A DNA stretch of 64,000 bases from Anastatus disparis. Taxonomy: Eukaryota; Arthropoda; Insecta; Hymenoptera; Eupelmidae. The notes beneath the pieces were generated by a model that saw only the letters and a list, made by a program, of their open reading frames with translations, made no database searches and was not told the DNA's origin. The translations under genes were made by a program, and so were the position numbers. The stretch lies in the NCBI GenBank assembly GCA_017163975.1, contig JAFFSR010000307.1, forward strand, positions 558,001 through 622,000, given 5' to 3'. Below, in pieces: positions 56,195-64,000 of the stretch (position 1 is the first letter of the stretch; each line of letters begins with the position of its first letter).

Positions 56195-57191
56195 TGAGAC
56201 ATAGCAATTAGATTTTGTATAAGCAAAAGCATTGCTGCGAGTGAGCGCGGGTAGGGATATAGATAGATCCGAACGCGCAGCTACGCCCCTAATTTCGACA
56301 GCCAAGCGACTACCAAGTGTAACGCTTATGCTTTACAATGTATAATATCCCTACTCTGATGCGGCAGAGTAGGAATATAGCGGCAAGCGCCTAAAATGCG
56401 AGCCATCAAGTTTCAGCAAGACGCTAAACTCATCACTCTAGTATCGGTCAACGCTTAATAAAGTTCTCCTTAAATTTAAATACAGAGTCATGTGTGATTT
56501 CTTGCTATTCAAACTCTTATAACAGCAAAAGAAATGCCTAGCACGCATTTCCCTACCTGCTCGAGTTTGAATAGCGTAAAATAAAATAAAACAAATTAAA
56601 TCTTCGTGATTTTAAATATCAAAATAAAAGTGAAGTAGTGAATTTTTCTTCACTATTTAGAAGTAATTTTATTTATCATTAGTGTTTAAAGAGGCTAAGT
56701 GCCCAAGTGAAATGTGCCTTGCATCGACGTGCTTTATCGTAAAGCTTTGTGCTTAAAATAGTACGTCCATGCAAGTGTGTAAATTGTGATTATTGAATAA
56801 CAAAATAAAAAATTCGGTACAAGAGGCCACATAAGAATTCTCAACACCTCATGCTCATAGATATCCTTATCCTAACCTAAGAAATATAACTTAGAGGTTT
56901 GACGAGAAGTAATGGATCCGAACCTACAGGACATGGCGTTCCTGTAGCATACGGTCTGGCTTTCGTCAACCTAACTTTATTAAATAACTTAAGATCTTAT
57001 TGATTCGACGAGTTTGTACGCGCGAAAGGGATAGCGCGGTAAACTCGGAGTTTTATATATAAACGGCATCCATCTTGTTTTATCTTCTCGATCTTGTCAA
57101 AAGGTAAAACAAGGTGCGAAGTCATTGTATATAGTGCTTTTATTCACCATATACTAAATAAAAGTACGTTATACTCGTGTATGACGTTACA
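56195..57191 (+). repeat. 3' LTR
   Basis: About 997 bases, direct copy of 50656-51670 ending GACGTTACA, preceded by gcagtggggcat, a weak polypurine-like tract. A few percent of positions differ between the LTRs, so insertion is not recent. Confidence 0.9.
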
Positions 57192-57540
57192 GTGTATGTA
57201 ATGGTTCTACGCGTGGTATGTGAATCTGAAATAAACCGCTGCAGTGTGTAAACTGTAGTACATTATTTTACCATTCTGGTTGCAAAGCAGAGTGGTTTTG
57301 AGACGAGCATAAAGTTCCATGCTGCACTCGTACTACACGTGCGTATAAGCTCCCATATAAATCTTTCTTCACAGCTGGACGGCTGTGATAAAAAGAAAGA
57401 AAGAAAAAAGAAAAAAAAGAAAGATTGAGTTTCTAAAGACTCGTGGATTGTGTCTTCTAATCTTTTGTCTTCTAGAACCTTAAGCTTGAATGTAAGAAAT
57501 AGTTCCTGAAGAAATTCTATCTCCATCGTTCATGCAAATG
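57192..57540. other. spacer between LTR element and LINE
   Basis: No gene. Contains an A/G-rich run (57393-57424). It might include the 5' untranslated region of the LINE. Confidence 0.4.
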
Positions 57541-57548
57541 TAAATCGG

Positions 57549-60500
57549 ATGCAGACCCATTATAATGAAGTCGAGTGGAAGTGCAGATCAGAAGATTATG
57601 ATATTTTTGCAACCACTGAGACTTTTTCAACTGATCTGCACTCTAGCTCGGTCATAAATATTGATGGTCATAAGTTTTTTTGTAATGATAGAAAAGGTAA
57701 AATAGGTGGCAGTGTTGATGCTTATATTCGTAACTGATTTAGTATAAAGATTCTGCACCACTCTGACATATTATTTGACAACTTTCCGGAATTTCTTCTA
57801 CTTTATGTTAATGATGGTGTCAATTCTATATTATGTTGCATTGTTTATATGAAGCCTAAGGCCTCTTCATTCAATATCTTTTTTAATGCCCTGTCAAATT
57901 ATGCCTATAATTATAAGAATATCATAATTACTGGTGATTCCAATGTTAATCTTTTATAATCTTCTTATTTGTCTGACACCCTCAGATCTTATTTTGAATC
58001 TCTCTCTCTCTCTCTCTCTCTGTTTTTTGTCCCTTCAGATGCTACTCATCTTGTCATTACGTTGGATCATGAATTTCACACTTAGCTAGACTTATTTGTC
58101 ACAAATGATAGTTCTCCATTATTACCATATGAAAAGTCTGCTGCTCTTTTTATTGTTGGTCATGATCTGATTAATCTTAAACTTAAGCTTTCTAGGTCTG
58201 AAAGGATTACTAAGTCTTTTGTAACAAGGAACTTTGCTAACTGTAGCATTGATGCACTCAATGCTGCAGTGTGTTCTTGTCTTTCTTCTTCTCCTCCTGC
58301 GCGGCTTTTTTTATTATTTATGTTTTTCTCTTTCAAACTTGTTGTCAAATCTTCCATATATTCCTTATTCTAGTTCTGTTGATATTTTGCAGTTGCCACA
58401 GATTTTGAGTGCTCATACTGTTTATGTCAGAGTTGATACATTCTTATCTGGTATAGTTTTAGTAAGTTTGCGCCTGAAAGAGTAATAAAGATAACCAACA
58501 AACGTAAACCCTGGGTCAATCATGATATTAGATTATTCATGAAAAATCGTGATAGGTGTTATAAACTGACTATGGGAACTGGGTCAGATGATGCCTATGC
58601 TCGTTTCAAGATACTTAGAAACGAGGTTTCTAATTCTCTTAGTTAATTAAAAAATGACTATATCGCTGATAAACTTTCTTCAGCTTCTACAGTCAAGAGC
58701 AAATGGTCTGAATTACGTAAACTGGGCCTGGCTAGTAGTGCTCTGCCATCACTTCTCAAGTATTTCTCTTTATCTGTGCTTTTAAAGCACTATACTTCTG
58801 TCTCTTTTCACAGCCCAGCATTAACTGATGTTAATGTTAATTGGATTCTAGCCATACCGCCTAGAATGCATCTCTTGGGGTTTAATTTTGTTCCAGTTGA
58901 TTCCTCTAATATATTGAATTTACTTTGTTTATCTACCTCTAAGGCGGTTGGTCCTGATCACATATCAGCTGAGATGCTCAAGATGATTAGTGCCACTATG
59001 TCATGGCCATTTTCATGAGATTTGGAAAAAGGCATTTCTTTTACCATTGGCAAAACAAACCAAAATGGATGACCCCTCACAAACTCGTCCAATAGCTAAT
59101 CTATGTGAAGTCTCCAAGGTCCTTGAGAGAGTTGTGCACATACAATTATCAATTCACCTAGAGTCTAAATCTTTACTTGATCGTTACCAGGCTGGTTTTA
59201 GAAAGGGTCATAGCACACAGACTGCTTTATTACACCTACTTGATGATTGCAGGTCTGCTATTGATCAAAGAATGATCACTTTATTGCTTCTCTTTGACTT
59301 TTCCAAAGCCTTTGATAGGGTTCCACATGGTACACTGCTTGCTAAACTTCGTTGTATTATTTGTTCTGATGTTGTTATTAGATGGTTTACGTCTTACTTG
59401 AGAGGTTGTATCTATTCTGTTATAGATAAGAGTGATCAATCAACAGTTTGGTCTCAGGTGACTGCTGGTGTCCCGCAGGGCAGTGTACTTGGCCCTCTGC
59501 TGTTTTTGGTTTATATTAACGATGTTCCACTTGCATTATCATCTGTGTGGGTGAGAATGAGAGTCGCATAAGTCACATTTTAAAAAAAGTTCGGTTAGTG
59601 GTATATTTCATTTCTTTAACATTAAAACAGCCTATTTTTCAAAATGAAGTGGCTTTTTTGTTTATTTTTCTCTAACATTATAAGTATTGTATGAATGGCA
59701 CTCAATAGAAATGTATATTAATTTAAAACTTTAATATCGAAAATCTTAAAATTAGAAGTATGTGACTTATGCCACTCTCATTCTAGCCTACACATCTACA
59801 AAACATATTCTTTTTGCTGATGACCTACAAATTTACAAATCTTTTTTGCCATCAAATTTGGAAGATGAGATTAATCTTATTAATTATGATGTTGCGTCTG
59901 TAATTAAATGGGTAAATGAAAATGGGCTTCCACTGAATGCAGATAAAACTCAAGCCATCTTCATCGGCAGTGAGAAATATATTTCAAATTTGAATGTTCA
60001 TCCCTCTATTCCATATATTTCTGTTGGGAATACCATTATACCTTACTCCTCTGTTGTTAAAAATCTTGGTTTGTGGATTTCTTTGACACTGGACTGGAAT
60101 AAGCACATCTCTTTTACTGTACGTAAGATTCACGCCACTCTAAAATCTCTTAAGTTTCATAAACATGCTTTGGCCTTGAATACGAGGAAACAATTACTGG
60201 AGTCTCTAATTTTTCCACTTCTTGATTATGTAGTAGTTGCTTACGATGATCTACCCCAAACTCAAAATTTACGACTGCATAGAGCATTTAATGCTTGTAT
60301 TAGATTTGTTCATGGTCATATTGGCAGACGTAGCAGAGTTACGCCTTTAAGGCTTGATTATCGATGGTTGTCTGTTCGAAACAGACGTCTATATCTTAAA
60401 ATTTCTCTTGGTTTCAATGTAATATCTCATAATTCACCGTCATACTTAGCCTCAAGATTTGTAAGACAACGTGTTGATGCACCAGTGCGTTCATCATTGC

Positions 60501-60724
60501 GACTTCGACCCAGGTTGTTTATCTGTTCTAACGTACTGATACACTTTAGCACTCGTTCGCTTTTTCGGCTGCGGATTATTTTAATTAGGAGTTGTCCTCT
60601 TTGGAGTCTTTATCTCCTGAGGCTTTCTTCTCTTTCAAAAGTTCCTTGTATAAAAGTCTCTTATCAAGTGAATGTGAGTTGTGGCAGCTTGAGTCTGGTA
60701 CTTGCTGAATTTCACTGTAGTTAA
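57549..60724 (+). pseudogene. LINE ORF2: APE-type endonuclease plus reverse transcriptase
   Basis: N-terminal endonuclease relic: FATTETFSTD near 57607, a RKGKIGGSVDAYIR block, IIITGDSNVNLL near 57925 (the GDxN catalytic element) with stops and frameshifts through 58780. Reverse transcriptase: SKAVGPDHISAEMLKM (58940), YQAGFRKGHSTQTALLHL (59190), LLLFDFSKAFDRVPHG (motif A aspartate, about 59295), TAGVPQGSVLGPLLF (motif B, about 59463), a 249-base MITE, then HILFADDLQIYK (motif C, about 59803) and a thumb-like region to 60724. A frameshift lies near 59010. Stops and shifts rule out activity. Confidence 0.88.
59545..59793. mobile_element. MITE inside the LINE reverse transcriptase
   Basis: Inverted ends gtgtgggtgagaatgagagtcgcataagtcac ... 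gtgacttatgccactctcattctagcctacac, flanked by ATCT on both sides (59541-59544, 59794-59797). Removing the element and one ATCT restores continuous reading between motif B and motif C. Confidence 0.88.
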
Positions 60725-60817
60725 AATTTTTTAAATCTAAAGATTTCTACATTTTTAATTTTAAAATTTTGTTATTACGTACAATTTGAAATTGAACCTG
60801 TATTTTTGTAGCAGCGG

Positions 60818-61139
60818 CTATACCTTAGAGCATATATACCTGGAGGGAGCATGCAAAGCCAAAAAGTGTAAAAAATAAAAAAGAGAGTAAGGTAGCTTAG
60901 GGTTTTTCTTTCGCGAGAATTCTCATTGGCTGTTGCTCTACCCCTTAAAGCATATACTAAATATACTATAGTATAGGAAAAACCATGAGCAGTCAGCCAC
61001 GGTGGGAGGAAGTAAAAGCCAATGAAAATTCGTTCGAAAGAGAAAACACTCCACCCTAAGCTACCTTTCTCTCTCTTTTTTTCTTACAATTTTTGGCTTT
61101 GCATGCTCTCTCCAGGTATATATGCTCTAAGGGATATAG
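60818..61139. mobile_element. fold-back MITE in the LINE 3' region
   Basis: ctataccttagagcatatatacctgga ... ccaggtatatatgctctaagggatatag. Inner arms gggagcatgcaaagccaaaaa / tttttggctttgcatgctc and gtagcttaggg / ccctaagctac. No coding capacity. Confidence 0.85.
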
Positions 61140-61540
61140 TTATTTAACTTAGCTTTATTGTTTTAATGTTATTATTACTATTGGTAAAGTTTATTGATCA
61201 TTGCTATGTATTTCATTGAAATTTTACATATTTATAAGCTACGATGAGCCTTATTTAAGTTTTCATTAATATCTTTTTCATATTTTATATAGTTATAATT
61301 AATATTAATATGCATATTGTAAATTATTTTGTACATGCTATTTTATTGATTTTCATTGTTTTACTATATTACCAAGCAATGTTGTTATTATTTTGTTACA
61401 TATTTGAAGTAAATTTATAATTTTGTTTGTAAGAATGATTTTACATATGATACTATAAAAATGTAATTCGACGTTGTAATTTATTCTTTGGTGCCAGACA
61501 GGGTTTTACCCCAAGGCCAAATAAAGTATGTCTATGTCTA

Positions 61541-61905
61541 CACTGATAGACCTTTAAGAACGATGCTCTCTCTCATATAATTGCCACGGCCTTAAATGCA
61601 ATTTTTAGGCTAGCTTAGCTTAAGATGTGCGAGCTTTTTCGTTAAGAGCTCACAGCTCTTACGAACGAGCGCCACAATTTATCGGACTATTTTTTTCGAT
61701 TTTGGTCTGTCAGTATTAACAAGATCCGCTTCTTTGAATATAAGAGCTACGCGCTCTTACAGCTAAGAGAGTCGTTCACTTACATATGAGTCGCCTTGTG
61801 CTTAAGCCGATTGTATTTCTTCTGATGAAAAACAGCGTTGCTCTTAGACGAAATTATGACGCTTGAATCTGGTAGTATTGCCTGTCTCTTAAAGGTCTAT
61901 CAGTG
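61541..61905. mobile_element. 365-bp MITE with TA duplication
   Basis: Perfect 18-base inverted ends cactgatagacctttaag / cttaaaggtctatcagtg, flanked by TA (61539-61540 and 61906-61907), a Tc1/mariner-type signature. The interior contains agagct palindromes but no frame. It lies immediately after the LINE 3' end. Confidence 0.88.
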
Positions 61906-61907
61906 TA

Positions 61908-62822
61908 TGTGTATGTCTTCTGTTAAAAGGACACAAAATACCTTTTCCCCTGCAAGTAAAAGAGTTATGTATTAATAAGATTTAATTTAATTCTTTGAAA
62001 ATAAAAAAAGTATTTAAAATTAGAATAAATGCCTTTATTTTAAGCCTTTATAAGCACATTTTGCTTCAGCCATATAATCATTCAATAAATTCTTTTTCTT
62101 ATAATTGTTCCTCTATCAAGTTTAAGCTAAACCGATGGATAAAAAATGATTTTTCTAAATATATTGAGCTTCAGTATTCTTGCCATTCTTTCGCAAATAA
62201 AGGAATTCTTGAAAAAAAAAAAAAATATTTAATTTTTAACAAAAAATATCAATTTATTCAATAAATTTTAATATTTTCACCTTATTTTTAGATTTTTTAA
62301 CAACTTTTAGTCATTCGATTTTAAAACCCTTTATTCACGCAAAAATGATGCTAATACTAGAGGTGAATCTATTTGGAGAAATTAGATCAATCCAGTGGTT
62401 CAACTTAAATCTTACAGGGAAGCACCTAAAATTTTAAAAATTCAATATTTAATAAAACAGCTTTGAAGTTTTTAGTTATAATACCTTAAAATTATTAATG
62501 ACGAACTGATATCTTATGGAATAATTTTCACCTGCTATCTTTTGCTTATATTAGCTAATAATATAAGAAATAGATACCAGACAAGAGAACCTTATTATCG
62601 ACTCGATAAAGCTGAAATGCAAAAATATATAAGTCATTAAAATAAGCAATAATAATAATTTATCTTATTATTAGATATTTTGTTAGTACTCATCTTTTTC
62701 ACCAATAAAACTATGTATTTATTGTAAGAGTCAACAAATATATAGTTAATTTTTATATTAATGTTTGTTTTAATTACTTGTTAAGTCCTGGCTTGCACCA
62801 GGACTAAATAAAAGTGTATATG
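61908..62822. other. AT-rich non-coding, no gene seen
   Basis: An 89-codon frame at 61995 is AT-rich (Asn, Lys, Phe, Ile) without recognisable domain. Confidence 0.45.
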
Positions 62823-63276
62823 TTATTTAATTATATTGTTGTAATATGAGTCGAATGATAGAAGCTGCTAAGAAGAAAAGTTGAAGATCATGTTTATGTA
62901 TATATATATATATGATGTTCATGTAAATAAGTTAGTCTGTTTTTATGATGACTTCCGTGACACTTCCAAATAAAAATAATTTCTATCACGTAGATAATTT
63001 TTTTTATTTGATATCCTGGCTGAGCCCCCAAATTGTTACGTCTAAATTATTAATTAAACTTAAAAATACTTTAACACAATAACTTAATACACTTTTACAA
63101 AATAATAGTGTTCTTTATTGGTTAGAACGAACTAAAATCATCTGATCATAAAAACAGACTAACTTATTTACATGAACATCATATATATATACATATATAT
63201 ATATACATAAACATGATCTTCAACTTTTCTTCTTAGCAGCTTCTATCATTCGACTCATATTACAACAATATTATTT
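62823..63276. repeat. inverted duplication, ~127-bp arms
   Basis: Arms 62823-62949 and 63145-63276 are almost perfect inverted copies (ttgtaatatgagtcgaatgatagaagctgctaag). The 195-base spacer includes tgagcccccaaattgttacg, like an LTR-end or tRNA-primed element phrase. Probably a fold-back element or a collapsed insertion. Confidence 0.75.
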
Positions 63277-64000
63277 AATTGTGTAGATATAAATATATAT
63301 AATAATCTTTTGAAATATTGAATTTATTTATAAAATGTATGTCATAAAGATAGAGATGTATGAATCTAGTGGTAGAAAAACTCCACCAATATTTAATTGA
63401 ACGAAATCGCTCTCACGATTGAATATTATTAAATGATAAACTTGATTCTTGAAATAAAGAGTTTATTAAATAATTATATATTCTTACCTTGTAGAATTTC
63501 TCAGTAGATTGGTGCTGGGTATGGGCAGACAAAGAATAGATATAGGCACGATTTAAAATAAGACTCGAGTCGAATATAAGAAACTTTTAAAATATTTATT
63601 GACACTTGTAAAAATAATTAATATTGAGTACAATAACTGAATTTGAATTTAAATTTGAATTACAGGATTTACGACTTGGTACCAACGATGATCCTGGGGT
63701 AGTGCCGACTGCCATCAATTTCAGTCGGCTTTTATAATTTTTTATCTTTGACATAATTTCATTAGGTAAAAAGTGGATCTTGTTCTTCTTATAAATAATT
63801 TCAAAATATGAGTTTGGTTTTGTAATTTTGAATCAAAGAATTTCGTTTGCTCAATATCAACTTTAAGTTTCTTTACTGCTTAGGTTAACACATTCTTTTA
63901 TTGTTTGATGACTGTTTAATTAGTTCGTCAATATCATGTTAGTAAAAAGATATTTTAACGATTGTAAGTTAAAAAATAATATATAAGGATACGTTGTGAC
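63277..64000. other. AT-rich non-coding to window end
   Basis: No gene recognised. A GC-richer phrase, accaacgatgatcctggggtagtgccgactgcc, at 63683-63715 with a short stem (gccgactg .. cagtcggc) is the only structure seen. Confidence 0.45.

Larger units (their letters stand above)
50656..57191 (+). mobile_element. defective LTR retrotransposon, 6.5 kb, no pol seen
   Basis: Two approximately 1-kb direct repeats flank 4.5 kb containing a degraded gag and two further frames but no protease, reverse transcriptase or integrase motif. A primer-binding-like tggagcccacaacg follows the 5' repeat by two bases. Candidate 4-base duplication GTGT at the borders is uncertain. The Gag is gypsy-like; family assignment remains open. 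Confidence 0.85.
57541..61535 (+). mobile_element. non-LTR retrotransposon (jockey/I-like LINE), decayed
   Basis: A LINE remnant with endonuclease and reverse transcriptase coding remnants (57549-60724) and a 3' region that ends gttttaccccaaggccaaataaagtatgtc, typical of LINE 3' ends with a final polyadenylation signal. The 3' region is interrupted by a MITE at 60818-61139 and the RT by one at 59545-59793. No ORF1 (Gag-like) is visible upstream. The 5' border is not defined. Confidence 0.8.

Overview
The window is an AT-rich, repeat-dense piece of an animal nuclear genome, most likely an insect. The signs are short introns with ordinary GT-AG sites, insect-like TATA boxes and TCAGT initiators, a jockey-like LINE, a gypsy-like Gag, many fold-back elements with TA or 4-bp duplications, and two unrelated Polinton-type DNA polymerases. 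No host single-copy gene is recognised. Almost everything that can be identified is mobile DNA or virus-like DNA.

The centrepiece is an 18.6-kb Polinton/Maverick (virus-like self-synthesising element) at 11291-29872. It begins AGTAG, ends CTACT, has about 340-bp terminal inverted repeats, and is flanked by a perfect 6-bp target duplication TCTAAT. Left to right it carries a two-exon unknown gene (minus), a three-exon unknown gene (plus), an intact protein-primed DNA polymerase, an intact packaging ATPase, a small basic virion-type protein with one nonsense codon, a conserved unknown protein, a frameshifted retroviral-type integrase with a chromodomain, a truncated penton-like minor capsid gene fused by deletion to the tail of a Lys/Arg-rich core protein, a frameshifted major capsid gene, an unknown Cys/His protein, a frameshifted adenain-like protease, another unknown protein, and two tiny proteins that both begin MGQ and look N-myristoylated. 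Polymerase and ATPase are open while all recognisable virion and integrase genes are damaged. Exon phases would let the first two exons of the three-exon gene splice either to their own last exon or onto the polymerase.

The Polinton sits inside the reading frame of an older DDE-type transposase-like gene. Its C-terminal part lies at 9486-11290 and its N-terminal part at 29873-30061, both minus strand. That older transposon appears to have its own inverted ends at 8928-9303 and 30795-31187.

The left end (1-3898, minus) is a second Polinton-type polymerase of a different subfamily. It reads mainly in one frame with seven stops and runs off the window with a 12-residue repeat tail. Between it and the nested elements lie a long-inverted-repeat element, about ten diverged 165-bp tandem units and a CA microsatellite.

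The right half (31-64 kb) holds a 1.77-kb long-inverted-repeat element with TA duplications, many fold-back MITEs, minisatellites, a second decayed transposase-like fragment (48.8-49.6 kb), a defective LTR retrotransposon with approximately 1-kb LTRs, a degraded gag and no visible pol (50656-57191), and a decayed LINE (about 57.5-61.5 kb) whose reverse transcriptase is interrupted by a MITE with an ATCT duplication. Large parts of 38-47 kb contain nothing I can identify.
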